64,000 bases of DNA, from contig NZ_JARGZF010000004.1 of NCBI RefSeq assembly GCF_029222705.1, positions 1-64,000 of the forward strand, in the 5' to 3' direction. Under the pieces are notes generated by a model. The model had not been told where the DNA came from. It did not search any database and worked only from the letters and a program-made list of their open reading frames with translations. Below, piece by piece: positions 23,082 to 32,256 of the stretch (the first letter of the stretch is position 1; each line of letters opens with the position of its first letter). Both the position numbers and the translations under genes were made by a program. Origin of the DNA: Knoellia sp. p5-6-4 (GTDB taxonomy: Bacteria > Actinomycetota > Actinomycetes > Actinomycetales > Dermatophilaceae).

Positions 23082-24659
23082 ATGGCGACGGCACCGGACT
23101 CGACACCGCACGAGGGCCGCTCGGCGCTGGCCCGGGGGAGGGGCTCGCTCTCGTCCTGGTTCGACAGGTCCAACACCGTCCTGCCCCGGCCGGGGTTCGA
23201 GCCGGGCCCGGAGGCAAGCCTGGACCCCCAGTCCACCCAGCTGGAACCGGGGCCACGGGGTGCCTGGTTCAGGCGCTACCGCTCACGGGCCATCGCCCTG
23301 GACGTGGCTGCGGCGCTCGGTACAGGTCTCATCCTGGTCCTGGTGCCCGTCGGCGCCGCAGGAACGCAGGTGCGTCTCCTGGTGGCTGCCGTGCTGCCGG
23401 CGCTCTGGCTCTCGATGCTCTTCCTCAGCCGGGCCTACGCCCGCCGGTTCGTCGGCTCGACGACGGAGGAGTACCGCAGCATCACGCGTGCCGTCGGGTT
23501 CCTCGCCATGCTCACCGCAGCGGCGTCCTACGGCACCAAGTACGAGCTGGCCCGAGGGATCGTCGTCACGGTCATTCCCTCGCTGCTCGTCCTGGCACTG
23601 CTCGGTCGCAGGACGTTGCGCAGCTGGCTCTACCGCCAGCGGTTGGCCGGGCGGGAGATGCAGCGCACCGTGGTCATCGGTGACGTGCGCGCGGTGGGCC
23701 GGATGGTGCGCCAGATCCGGCGGGCCCACAACGAGGGCCTCAGCGTGGTGGCCGCCTGCGTCTCCGGCCTCGAGTCACCGGACGACGTGCCCAACATGGT
23801 GGAGGGCGTGCCGGTCTTCGGCTACCCGGCGGAGGCCATGCACGCCATCGACCTCTTCGACGCCGAGGTGGTGGCAGTCTCGAGCGACCCGGACCTCTCC
23901 GGCCCCGAGCTGCGCCGGCTCGCCTGGCGGCTCGAGGAGAGAGACGTCGACCTCGTCGTGGCCGCCGGGCTGTTCGAGGTGGCAGGCCCCCGCCTGTCCA
24001 TCCGCCCCGCAGCGGGCATGCCGATGCTCTACGTGGAGCGCCCGGTGGTGTCCGGGTTCCGCAGGCTCGTCAAGGCAGTGGCCGACAAGGCGCTGACCTT
24101 CGCTGCCATCGTCGTCGCCGCCCCGCTGCTACTGCTCGTCGCGGTCGCCATCTGGATGGACACCGGGGGGCCGATCCTCTTCCGACAGAAGCGGATCGGC
24201 GCGAGCGGAACCGAGTTCGAGATGTACAAGTTCCGCACCATGGTGGTCGACGCCGAGGCACGGCTCGCCCAGGTGCAGCGAGCGGCGGACGCCGGCAACA
24301 CGGTGCTCTTCAAGATGCGCAGCGACCCACGAGTCACGCGGGTCGGCCGCGTCCTGCGTCGCTTCTCGCTCGACGAGCTGCCGCAGCTCATCAACGTGAT
24401 GCGGGGAGAGATGTCCCTGATCGGCCCGCGCCCGCCCCTGCCGGCCGAGGTCGAGCAGTACGAGGACGACGCCGTGCGGCGCCTGCGGGTGAAGCCGGGT
24501 CTCACGGGGCTGTGGCAGGTGAGCGGTCGCAGCGACCTCTCCTGGGAGGAGTCAGTGCGGTTGGACCTCTGGTACGTCGACAACTGGTCGCTCGTGCTGG
24601 ACATGCAGATTCTCGGCCGGACCGCAGCTGCAGTGCTGCGCGGCCGCGGCGCCTACTAA
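23082..24659 (+). CDS. Exopolysaccharide polyprenyl glycosylphosphotransferase
   Basis: The 525-residue membrane enzyme starts polysaccharide assembly by moving a sugar-phosphate to undecaprenyl phosphate. The N-terminal half has four hydrophobic helices (AIALDVAAALGTGLILVLVP and others) and a CoA-binding-like domain (RTVVIGDVRAVGRMVRQIRR). A fifth helix (ALTFAAIVVAAPLLLLVAVA) precedes the catalytic domain with FRQKRIGASG, EMYKFRTMV, RRFSLDELPQLINVMRGEMS, LIGPRPPLP and VKPGLTGLWQVSGRSDLSWE. It opens the operon with cysQ, cysD and cysN, with 11 nt to the next gene. Confidence 0.93.
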   Translation: MATAPDSTPHEGRSALARGRGSLSSWFDRSNTVLPRPGFEPGPEASLDPQSTQLEPGPRGAWFRRYRSRAIALDVAAALGTGLILVLVPVGAAGTQVRLLVAAVLPALWLSMLFLSRAYARRFVGSTTEEYRSITRAVGFLAMLTAAASYGTKYELARGIVVTVIPSLLVLALLGRRTLRSWLYRQRLAGREMQRTVVIGDVRAVGRMVRQIRRAHNEGLSVVAACVSGLESPDDVPNMVEGVPVFGYPAEAMHAIDLFDAEVVAVSSDPDLSGPELRRLAWRLEERDVDLVVAAGLFEVAGPRLSIRPAAGMPMLYVERPVVSGFRRLVKAVADKALTFAAIVVAAPLLLLVAVAIWMDTGGPILFRQKRIGASGTEFEMYKFRTMVVDAEARLAQVQRAADAGNTVLFKMRSDPRVTRVGRVLRRFSLDELPQLINVMRGEMSLIGPRPPLPAEVEQYEDDAVRRLRVKPGLTGLWQVSGRSDLSWEESVRLDLWYVDNWSLVLDMQILGRTAAAVLRGRGAY

Positions 24660-24670
24660 GGGGGAAACAG

Positions 24671-25435
24671 GTGTTGCGAAGTGACCACGCTCTGGCCGAG
24701 CGGCTGGCCGGCGAGGCAGGAGCGCTGCTCCTGTCGCTGCGCAGCCGCGCGGCAGACGACGACGCGGGTGCGCTGCGGCGTGAGGGCGACCGCGTGTCGC
24801 ACGAGTTCCTCACGGAGCAGCTCGCAGTCCTGCGGCCCCACGATGCCGTCCTCAGTGAGGAGGGGGTGGACGACCCCGTGCGCCTGGACGCGGACCGGGT
24901 CTGGATCATCGACCCGCTCGACGGGACCCGCGAGTTCGGCGAGGTGCCCCGCGAGGACTGGGCGGTGCACGTGGCCCTGTGGGAGCGCGGCAGCCTCGTC
25001 GCGGGTGCCGTGGCCCGACCGGCCATGGGATCGACGCTCTGCACCGGTGTCGTCCCCCTTGTGCCCCCGCGGCAGGACGGGCCGATCCGCCTCGCCGTGA
25101 GCCGGTCCCGCCCGCCCGAGTTCGTCACCCAGCTCGCGGCCGACCTCGGCGCCGTCCCCGTGCCGATGGGCTCGGCGGGCATCAAGGCCTGCTCGGTCAT
25201 CGACGGCACCACCGACGCCTATGTGCACGCCGGCGGGCAGTACGAGTGGGACTCGGCGGCACCAGCGGCCGTCGCCCGGGCCGCGGGCCTGCACACCAGC
25301 CGCATCGACGGGAGCCCGCTGGTCTACAACCGGCGCGACCCGCTGCTGCCGGACCTGCTCATCTGCCGACCCGAGCTCGCCGACTCGCTCCTGTCCGCCC
25401 TGGCCGCGCTGGCCGCCTACGAGGAAGCAGTGTGA
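24671..25435 (+). CDS. cysQ: 3'(2'),5'-bisphosphate nucleotidase CysQ
   Basis: GTG 24671 follows GGGGAAACAG and gives 254 residues. The inositol-monophosphatase fold is shown by LSEEGVDDPVRL, then VWIIDPLDGTREFGEVPRED (metal site DPLDGT) and YVHAGGQYEWDSAAPAAVAR (WDxAAP). CysQ removes PAP, the by-product of PAPS-dependent sulfotransfer, to AMP and phosphate. Its presence at the head of a cluster with five sulfotransferases makes PAP recycling its evident role. It overlaps cysD by one base. Confidence 0.92.
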   Translation: MLRSDHALAERLAGEAGALLLSLRSRAADDDAGALRREGDRVSHEFLTEQLAVLRPHDAVLSEEGVDDPVRLDADRVWIIDPLDGTREFGEVPREDWAVHVALWERGSLVAGAVARPAMGSTLCTGVVPLVPPRQDGPIRLAVSRSRPPEFVTQLAADLGAVPVPMGSAGIKACSVIDGTTDAYVHAGGQYEWDSAAPAAVARAAGLHTSRIDGSPLVYNRRDPLLPDLLICRPELADSLLSALAALAAYEEAV

Positions 25436-26352
25436 TGAACGCCTTCGCCAACCCGAACTACCAGATGAGCCAGCTCGACATCCTCGAGTCGGAGGCAATC
25501 TTCATCCTCCGTGAGGTGATCGCGGAGTTCGAGCGCCCGGTGCTGCTGTTCTCCGGGGGCAAGGACTCCATCGTCATGCTGCGCCTTGCCGAGAAGGCCT
25601 TCCACCCGGCGCGGATCCCGTTCCCGGTGATGCACGTCGACACGGGCCACAACTTCCCGGAGGTCCTGCAGTTCCGCGACCATCGGGTCAACCAGCTCGG
25701 CGTCCAGCTCATCGTGGCGAGCGTCCAGGAGGCGATCGACAACGGCAGCGTCGTGGAGCCGCCCGACGGGACCCGGAACAGGATCCAGACGCCCGTGCTC
25801 CTCTCGGCCCTGGAGAAGTACCGCTTCACCGCGATCTTCGGTGGTGCACGCAGGGACGAGGACAAGGCGCGGGCCAAGGAGCGGATCTTCTCCTTCCGCG
25901 ACGACTTCGGGCAGTGGGACCCCAAGAACCAGCGCCCCGAGCTCTGGAGCCTCTACAACGGCCGCATCCACCCGGGCGAGAGCATCCGGGTCTTCCCGCT
26001 GTCGAACTGGACCGAGCTCGACATCTGGCACTACATCGCCCGTGAGGCGATCGAGCTGCCCTCGATCTACTACGCGCACGACCGGGACGTCGTGGAGCGC
26101 GACGGGATGCTCTACGCCGTCAACGAGTTCATCCGTCCCCGCGCAGGTGAGCAGGTCACCACCCGGCGCGTGCGCTACCGCACGGTGGGCGACGCCAGCC
26201 TCACTGCCGCGGTCTGCTCCGACGCCGACACCGTGGAGAAGGTCATCGACGAGGTCGCCACGACCCGCGTCACCGAGCGCGGTGCGACCAGGGGCGACGA
26301 CAAGTTCAGCGAAGCCGCAATGGAAGACCGCAAGCGCGAGGGGTATTTCTAA
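25435..26352 (+). CDS. cysD: Sulfate adenylyltransferase subunit 2
   Basis: ATG 25435 overlaps the cysQ stop; GTG 25432 is an alternative. The 305-residue protein is the PP-loop ATP pyrophosphatase subunit: SQLDILESEAIFILREVIAE, LLFSGGKDSIVMLRLAEKAF (PP-loop), VMHVDTGHNFPEVLQFRD, GGARRDEDKARAKERIFSFR. With CysN it turns sulfate and ATP into APS. The C-terminal half (LSNWTELDIWHYIAREAIEL, TLTAAV-like DASLTAAV) is complete. Confidence 0.96.
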   Translation: MNAFANPNYQMSQLDILESEAIFILREVIAEFERPVLLFSGGKDSIVMLRLAEKAFHPARIPFPVMHVDTGHNFPEVLQFRDHRVNQLGVQLIVASVQEAIDNGSVVEPPDGTRNRIQTPVLLSALEKYRFTAIFGGARRDEDKARAKERIFSFRDDFGQWDPKNQRPELWSLYNGRIHPGESIRVFPLSNWTELDIWHYIAREAIELPSIYYAHDRDVVERDGMLYAVNEFIRPRAGEQVTTRRVRYRTVGDASLTAAVCSDADTVEKVIDEVATTRVTERGATRGDDKFSEAAMEDRKREGYF

Positions 26353-27606
26353 ATGGACATTCTCAGGTTCGCCACGGCCGGCTCGGTCGACGACGGCAAG
26401 AGCACACTGATCGGGCGGCTTCTCTACGACACCAAGACGGTCTTCGCCGACCAGATCGAGGCGGTCGAGCGCACGAGCATGGAGCGGGGGGAGGGGCACG
26501 TCAACCTCGCGCTGCTCACCGACGGCCTGCGGGCCGAGCGGGAGCAGGGCATCACCATCGACGTGGCCTACCGCTACTTCGCCACACCGCGGCGGAAGTT
26601 CATCATCGCCGACACGCCCGGCCACACCCAGTACACGCGCAACATGGTCACCGGCGCCTCGACCGCCGACCTGGCGATCGTGCTGGTGGACGCGCGAAAG
26701 GGAATCCAGGAGCAGAGCCGGCGCCACGCGTTCCTCACGACGCTGCTCCAGGTGCCCCACCTCGTGCTGTGCGTCAACAAGATGGACCTGGTCGGCTACT
26801 CCCAGGACGTGTTCGAGGAGATCAGGGCGGAGTTCACCGCCTTCGCCAGCAAGCTGCGCGTGCCGGACCTGACCGCAGTGCCGATCTCGGCCCTCAAGGG
26901 CGACAACGTCGTGACGCGCTCCCCGGCCATGTCGTGGTACGAGGGGCCCAGCCTGCTGCACCACCTCGAGAACGTGCACATCGCCAGCGACCGCAACCTC
27001 ATCGACGTGCGGTTCCCGGTGCAGTACGTGATCCGGCCCCAGTCCGACGCCTGGCACGACTACCGGGGCTACGCGGGCCAGGTCGCCGGAGGAGTGCTCC
27101 GCAAGGGCGACGAGGTGATGGTCCTGCCCTCCGGCTACACCACCACGATCGCGGCCGTGGAGACCGCGGACGGCGAGGTCGAGGAGGCCTACCCGCCGAT
27201 GTCAGTGACGGTGCGGCTGACCGACAACATCGACGTCTCGCGAGGTGACCTCCTGTGCCGTCCCACGAACCAACCGCAGGTGAGCCAGGACATCGACGCG
27301 ATGATCTGCTGGATGGACGAGGCGTCACACCTCCAGGTCGGCGGCAGGTACGCCATCAAGCACACGACCAGGACGGCTCGCACGATCGTGAAGGGCCTGA
27401 ACTACAAGATCGACGTCAACACCCTGCACCGCGACGAGAGCGCAGCAGGTCTGGCGCTCAACGAGATCGGTCGGGTGCGGCTGCGCACCACGGTGCCGCT
27501 GATGTGCGACGACTACGGGCGCAACCGCACCACGGGCGGTTTCGTGCTGGTGGACGAGGCGTCCAACAAGACCGTGGCCGCGGGCATGATCAGCGAGCCG
27601 GCGTAG
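26353..27606 (+). CDS. cysN: Sulfate adenylyltransferase subunit 1 (GTPase)
   Basis: The 417-residue GTPase couples GTP hydrolysis to APS synthesis by CysD. G-motifs: ATAGSVDDGKSTLIGRLLYD (G1), REQGITIDVAYRYF (G2), IADTPGHTQYTRNM (G3), VLCVNKMDLVGYSQ (G4). The length matches stand-alone CysN; there is no fused APS kinase. That activity is supplied by the CysC protein at the far end of the locus. It directly abuts cysD. Confidence 0.96.
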   Translation: MDILRFATAGSVDDGKSTLIGRLLYDTKTVFADQIEAVERTSMERGEGHVNLALLTDGLRAEREQGITIDVAYRYFATPRRKFIIADTPGHTQYTRNMVTGASTADLAIVLVDARKGIQEQSRRHAFLTTLLQVPHLVLCVNKMDLVGYSQDVFEEIRAEFTAFASKLRVPDLTAVPISALKGDNVVTRSPAMSWYEGPSLLHHLENVHIASDRNLIDVRFPVQYVIRPQSDAWHDYRGYAGQVAGGVLRKGDEVMVLPSGYTTTIAAVETADGEVEEAYPPMSVTVRLTDNIDVSRGDLLCRPTNQPQVSQDIDAMICWMDEASHLQVGGRYAIKHTTRTARTIVKGLNYKIDVNTLHRDESAAGLALNEIGRVRLRTTVPLMCDDYGRNRTTGGFVLVDEASNKTVAAGMISEPA

Positions 27607-27614
27607 GGGACACG

Positions 27615-28850
27615 GTGGCTGGGGAGGGGATGGCCGCCAGCCCGTTGCGGCGGCCGCTGCACATCGCGATGGTCGGCCAGAAGGGCCTGCCCGCGACGTT
27701 CGGCGGCATCGAGCACCACGTCGAGCACCTGAGCCGGCGGCTGGTCCGGCGCGGCCACCGGGTGACGGTGTACTGCCGCAGCAGCTACGGGGAGATTCCG
27801 GCGCGCAGCTACCACGGCATCGAACTGGTGCCTGCGGCCACCGTGGGGACCAAGCACCTCGACGCCATCGTCCACAGCGCCACGTCGACGGCCAAGGCCC
27901 TGCTGTCCTCGGCCGACGTGGTCCACTACCACGGCATCGGCCCCGGCCTGGTGGCCCCGCTGCCGCGGTACGCCTCGCGGGCCAAGGTGGTCATGACCAT
28001 CCACGGCCTGGACCACCAGCGGTCCAAGTGGGGACGCGGCGCCCAGGCAGCGCTGGGGGCGGCGCACTGGATGAGCGGCCACGTGCCCGACGAGGTCGTC
28101 GTCGTGTCGAGGGCGCTCGAGCAGCACTACTGGGAACACTTCGACCGCCGCGCCCACCTGATCCAGAACGGTGTCGTGGAGGCGGCCCAGGCGCCGCCCT
28201 CGGCCCTGCCGGCGGGCCACGGCCTGGAACCCGGGAAGTACGCCCTCTTCGTCGGGCGGCTGGTGCCGGAGAAGCGACCGGACCTGCTCATCGAGGCCTT
28301 TCGCCGGGTGCCGGGCGACCACCGCCTCGCGATCGTGGGCGACTCCTCCTACACCAGCGACTTCACCCGCCGCCTGCACCAGCTCGCGGCCTCGGACCCC
28401 CGCGTGGTCTTCACCGGGTTCATGTTCGGTGAGCAGCTCGCGGCGCTCTACCAGCACGCTGGCGTCTTCGTGCAGCCATCGGCACTCGAGGGACTGCCAC
28501 TGACCCTGCTCGAGGCCGTCGCGAACGACGCGCCCGTGCTGGTGTCCGACATCTCGCCCCACCTGGAGGTGGTCGGCGAGGGGTCGGCCCGCCACCAGGT
28601 GGTGCCGGTGGACAGCGTCGACTCGCTCGCGGGGGCGGTGAGCCTGATGCTCCAGCACCCGCGCCCGCGTGACGCGGCGTCGCGGTGCCTGCGTGAGGCC
28701 ATCCTGGCCCGCCACTCCTGGGACGCGTCCGTCGACGCCCTGGAGGCGCTGTACCTGCGCACGGTGGACGGCAGGTCCGCGGAGGACCCACCGAACGCAC
28801 CACCGGGACCGCGACGGCGCGTCCCACACCAACGGGCGGCGTCTGCCTGA
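27615..28850 (+). CDS. Glycosyltransferase family 4
   Basis: GTG 27615 sits 5 nt after GGGGA and 8 nt past cysN; ATG 27630 is an alternative. The ~411-residue GT-B enzyme begins LHIAMVGQKGLPATFGGIEH. Its C-terminal nucleotide-sugar-binding half includes YALFVGRLVPEKRPDLLIEA, VFTGFMFGEQLAALYQHAGV and PSALEGLPLTLLEAVANDAP (E-x7-E motif). The N-terminal phrase is seen in rhamnosyl/galactosyl transferases of capsule loci. The exact sugar is unknown. Confidence 0.88.
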   Translation: MAGEGMAASPLRRPLHIAMVGQKGLPATFGGIEHHVEHLSRRLVRRGHRVTVYCRSSYGEIPARSYHGIELVPAATVGTKHLDAIVHSATSTAKALLSSADVVHYHGIGPGLVAPLPRYASRAKVVMTIHGLDHQRSKWGRGAQAALGAAHWMSGHVPDEVVVVSRALEQHYWEHFDRRAHLIQNGVVEAAQAPPSALPAGHGLEPGKYALFVGRLVPEKRPDLLIEAFRRVPGDHRLAIVGDSSYTSDFTRRLHQLAASDPRVVFTGFMFGEQLAALYQHAGVFVQPSALEGLPLTLLEAVANDAPVLVSDISPHLEVVGEGSARHQVVPVDSVDSLAGAVSLMLQHPRPRDAASRCLREAILARHSWDASVDALEALYLRTVDGRSAEDPPNAPPGPRRRVPHQRAASA

Positions 28851-28882
28851 CGACGGCCGCTCGACATCCTGAGGGGGATCTG

Positions 28883-31228
28883 ATGAGTCGAACGAGGGCG
28901 TTCAGCGCTGCCCTGGCACTGGCCACGGCAGCGGCGCTGGCAGTCCCTGCCACCACCGGCGCGCAGAGCGCGGCAGCGGCGTTGGTCAACCCTGGGCCAC
29001 CCGCCCTGTCCTACGTCCCCTCACCCTCGTGGTGGGGTGCCAACGGTCGAGTGGTGGACATCAAGGTGGTCGGCAGCCGGGTCTACCTCGGCGGGGGCTT
29101 CGACTACATCGGGCCGACGACGGGCTACGGCGTCAAGGTCGACCCCGGCAGCGGCGCCCGGGCTGCCGGGCCGCTGGTCGACGGTGTGGTCCGGGCGGCC
29201 ATACCAGACGGCCAGGGCGGCTGGTTCATCGGCGGCGACTTCCGAAAGGTCGGCGGCAAGGGGCGGGTGACCCTGGCGCAGATCACCTCGACCGGCTCCC
29301 TCAGCACGTGGAACCCGAAGACTGACGGCGTCGTGAACGCGCTGGCGCTGACGCCGAACGGACTCGTCGTCGGAGGTGCCTTCACCACGGTGAACGGCCT
29401 CGCGGCACCCAACCTCGCTCTCGTCAGCACCTCGACCGGTGCCCTCGCCCCGGGCTGGAAGCCCACGCCCAACCTGGCCGTCCGCGCGTTGGCGTCCGAC
29501 GGCGGCAGCGTCTACGTCGGCGGCGACTTCACGAGCATCAACGGGGCGAGCCGGTCGCGGCTGGTGCGTCTGGCTGCAGCCACGGGGGCGACCGAGACGG
29601 CCTTCACCGGTTCGGCCTCGGGCAGCGTGCGAGCACTCGCGGTCAGCCGGGCATCCGGTGTGCTGTACGCCGGCGGGGACTTCACCACCGCCTCGGGGGC
29701 CGGCAGCAGCAGCGCCCGTTCCCGGATCGCGGCGTACTCGACCTCGACCGGCGCGGTGACGTCGTTCGCCCCGGCGGCCAACGCGTCCGTGCAGGCCCTG
29801 GCCGTGGACAGCAGCGGGCGCGTCTACGCCGGGGGTCAGTTCACCACGGTCAGCGGGACCGCTCGCGGCTACCTCGCCCAGCTGCTGCCCACCGGCGCGC
29901 TGGGGTCCCTGAACGCCGCCCTGAGCGGCTGCCACGTCCGGCACGACACGAAGTACGCCCACGGGCTGCCGCCCTGCACTCCCGAGGTGTCGGCCCTCAG
30001 CGTGACCGGCACCACCCTGTACGTCGGTGGCCGGTTCGGGGCCAGCGGGTCGGCAGAGCGGCACGACGCCGCGGCCTTCGCCCTGGCCGACGGTTCCCTC
30101 ACCGCGTGGAACCCCGTGCCCGGCGACCGTCCCCTGGCCCTCGCCAGCACCGCCCAGGCGGTGTTCGTGGGCGGGGACTTCACCAGCGTGGGGGGCCTGG
30201 TGCGTCGGGGGCTGGCGGCACTCGACGCGGGGACGGGTGTCGGCGTCCCGTCGTTCCGGGCCGACGCCAACGAGTACGTGGAGGCGATGGTCCCCTCCCC
30301 CGACGGCGGACGCCTCTTCATCGCGGGCAACTTCACCATGGTGCAGGGGCAGGCCCGGTCGTTCTTCGCCGCCATCGACACCGCCACCGGGCTCGTCGTG
30401 CCCACGGTGAAGCCGACGTTCAACCGCAGCATCCTGACCTTGGCCTACAGCTCCGGTGCGGTCTGGGCGGGCGGGCAGTTCACCAAGGTCAACGGGGTCA
30501 CCCGGGGCCATGCCGCCAAGATCAACGCGGCCACCGGCGCGCTCGACACCGCGTGGGTCGCCAACACGACCGGCCCGTCCGGCGCGCTGCGCCAGAACGG
30601 AATGGTCATGGGTATCGAGGCGACTCCCGACGGCTCGAAGGTCTTCCTCGGCGGACCCTTCACCACCGTGAACGGCACCAGCGTCGCCGGGGGCCTGGCC
30701 GTCGTCAGCGGCACGACGGGACAGCTCGGGCCACGGCAGCTCGGCGGCGTGCGGGGCTGCGGCGGGGGAGTCGGCCCGTGGGTCAACCGGCTCTACCTCA
30801 GCGACGACGGGGAGCGGCTCTACGGCGGGGACGTGTGCCCCGACGACGTCTACCAGTGGGATGCCGTGAACCTGTCCACGTCCACGAACCCGACCGGCCT
30901 GCGGTGGCGGACCTCGTGCAACGGCGGCATGCAGGGACGGCTCGAGGTGAACGGCCACTTCTACTACGGCACCCACGGCGGTGACCAGGGACAGGGAGGG
31001 CACTGCCTCGACCGGCCCGGCGGCACGTGGGTCGAGCAGCAGCGCTACTACGTCTTCAACGGCGTCAACGGCTACCTCTACCCGGATGCCCCGGACTTCA
31101 ACACCCCCATGGGCGTGTGGTCCTTCGCGGCGACCAGCGGGGGGCTGCTCGTCGGAGGCGACTTCTCGTTCGCGGGCACCGCGCGCAACGTGCAGCAGGG
31201 ACTGGCCTTCTTCCCGGGTACGCCGTAG
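28883..31228 (+). CDS. Secreted beta-propeller-repeat (delta-60-like) protein
   Basis: The 781-residue protein has an export signal (ALALATAAALAVPATTGAQS). About ten repeats of the type VYVGGDFTSINGASRSRLVR / YAGGDFTTASG / GGQFTTVSG, each with a TG-A---W-P segment, follow. They are spaced 45-60 residues apart, which fits beta-propeller blades. The last ~150 residues leave the repeat and contain Cys-bearing motifs (GGVRGCGGGVGP, VCPDDVY, SCNGGMQGRLEV, HCLDRPGG). The function is unknown. Its location suggests an extracellular role on the polysaccharide. A hairpin terminator follows. Confidence 0.8.
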   Translation: MSRTRAFSAALALATAAALAVPATTGAQSAAAALVNPGPPALSYVPSPSWWGANGRVVDIKVVGSRVYLGGGFDYIGPTTGYGVKVDPGSGARAAGPLVDGVVRAAIPDGQGGWFIGGDFRKVGGKGRVTLAQITSTGSLSTWNPKTDGVVNALALTPNGLVVGGAFTTVNGLAAPNLALVSTSTGALAPGWKPTPNLAVRALASDGGSVYVGGDFTSINGASRSRLVRLAAATGATETAFTGSASGSVRALAVSRASGVLYAGGDFTTASGAGSSSARSRIAAYSTSTGAVTSFAPAANASVQALAVDSSGRVYAGGQFTTVSGTARGYLAQLLPTGALGSLNAALSGCHVRHDTKYAHGLPPCTPEVSALSVTGTTLYVGGRFGASGSAERHDAAAFALADGSLTAWNPVPGDRPLALASTAQAVFVGGDFTSVGGLVRRGLAALDAGTGVGVPSFRADANEYVEAMVPSPDGGRLFIAGNFTMVQGQARSFFAAIDTATGLVVPTVKPTFNRSILTLAYSSGAVWAGGQFTKVNGVTRGHAAKINAATGALDTAWVANTTGPSGALRQNGMVMGIEATPDGSKVFLGGPFTTVNGTSVAGGLAVVSGTTGQLGPRQLGGVRGCGGGVGPWVNRLYLSDDGERLYGGDVCPDDVYQWDAVNLSTSTNPTGLRWRTSCNGGMQGRLEVNGHFYYGTHGGDQGQGGHCLDRPGGTWVEQQRYYVFNGVNGYLYPDAPDFNTPMGVWSFAATSGGLLVGGDFSFAGTARNVQQGLAFFPGTP

Positions 31229-31231
31229 CCA

Positions 31232-31279
31232 CCGTGGGATGCGCGGGTGCCCGACCACGGGCACCCGCGCATCCCACGG
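31232..31279. terminator. Bidirectional terminator, perfect 22-bp stem
   Basis: The arms 31232-31253 and 31258-31279 are perfectly complementary, with loop ACCA. It lies between the convergent propeller gene and the sulfotransferase gene. It would serve both strands. Confidence 0.85.
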
Positions 31280-31302
31280 ACCGGGCCCTGCCCGGGCGAG
31301 GG

Positions 31303-32256
31303 TCAGCGGGTGTGCCGCCGCGGCAGGAGCGGGTAGCCCAGGACCGCCAGGCCGGGCGCGGTGACCAGTGACACCAGCAGGCGGTCGCGCAGCGGCATCG
31401 CACGAGTCCACTCGTCGTCGGGACGCACCCGCACCACGCCGCTGTCGTGCCGGTTGGGGTTGCCCGCGACGGAGTGGTTGGGAGCGAGCCGGACGCTGTC
31501 CTCGGTGACGAACGGCAGGTCCTCGGGGTCCGCGCCGAGCAGCCGGGCCACAGGCGCCAGCGCTGCCCGCGGGGAGCGCGCGAAGTCCTCGTAGTGCACA
31601 CGGCACACGCGAGGGTCGCCCGCGCGCCAGAGAGCCGCGGTGAGCACGTTCCAGACCAGCCACAGCGCGGAGCTCTTCCAGCTCTCCTGCCGGTGCATCA
31701 GGCCCGAGCCGTCACGGCTGTCCTTGTGGCGCTGCCACGACCAGGCCGTGGCCCGGGGGTCGCGCACGACGTGGAGGACGAGCACCTCGACGCAGGCCAG
31801 CTGCGAAAGCAGCAGGGCGTAGGGCGGCAGCTTCGAGCTGTCGACGACGACGGATGCGCCGGTCTCCTCGGCGATGGCGTGGTAGAGCCTGCCGATGTGC
31901 GCGTCGTCGGCGTGGAAGGGCACCGCCGGGCGCCCCAGCGCCCGCCGGGCGAGGAACACGGGGACACGCCGGATCCGCAGGCGCCGCAACAGCCTCCGGC
32001 CGATCGCGGGTTCGTCGACCGCCGTCGCCTCGTCGCGAACCCGCTTCATGACCGAGGTCCAGACGGGGCACTCGCTGAACGGTCTGCCGCAGCCGCAGAG
32101 GTGGTCGTGCTCGACTCCCCGCTCCCACAGGTAGCGCAGCTCGCCCGCGGCGAAGGCGCCCGGGAGCTGGCCGAGCACCGTGGTCATGAGCGTGCTGCCA
32201 CTGCGGCCGCTGCCCGCGACGTAGAGCACCCGCACCGGTGCCGCGCTGCTGCTCAT
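31303..32256 (-). CDS. Sulfotransferase (PAPS-dependent)
   Basis: The 317-residue protein begins with VRVLYVAGSGRSGSTLMTTV, the 5'-phosphosulfate-binding loop. It continues with GELRYLWERGVEHDHLCGCG and FSECPVW, a variant common among bacterial carbohydrate sulfotransferases. VVDSSKLPPYALLLSQLACV and VLHVVRDPRATAWSWQRHKD provide the 3'-phosphate-binding Arg/Ser motif. Its start overlaps the stop of the GT4 gene upstream by 4 nt, so a glycosyltransferase and a sulfotransferase are translationally coupled. Confidence 0.88.
   Translation of the reverse strand: MSSSAAPVRVLYVAGSGRSGSTLMTTVLGQLPGAFAAGELRYLWERGVEHDHLCGCGRPFSECPVWTSVMKRVRDEATAVDEPAIGRRLLRRLRIRRVPVFLARRALGRPAVPFHADDAHIGRLYHAIAEETGASVVVDSSKLPPYALLLSQLACVEVLVLHVVRDPRATAWSWQRHKDSRDGSGLMHRQESWKSSALWLVWNVLTAALWRAGDPRVCRVHYEDFARSPRAALAPVARLLGADPEDLPFVTEDSVRLAPNHSVAGNPNRHDSGVVRVRPDDEWTRAMPLRDRLLVSLVTAPGLAVLGYPLLPRRHTR

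Noticed and set aside
29021-31663. An 880-codon antisense frame over the propeller gene
   Set aside because: No motifs, and it crosses the terminator and the neighbouring sulfotransferase gene.
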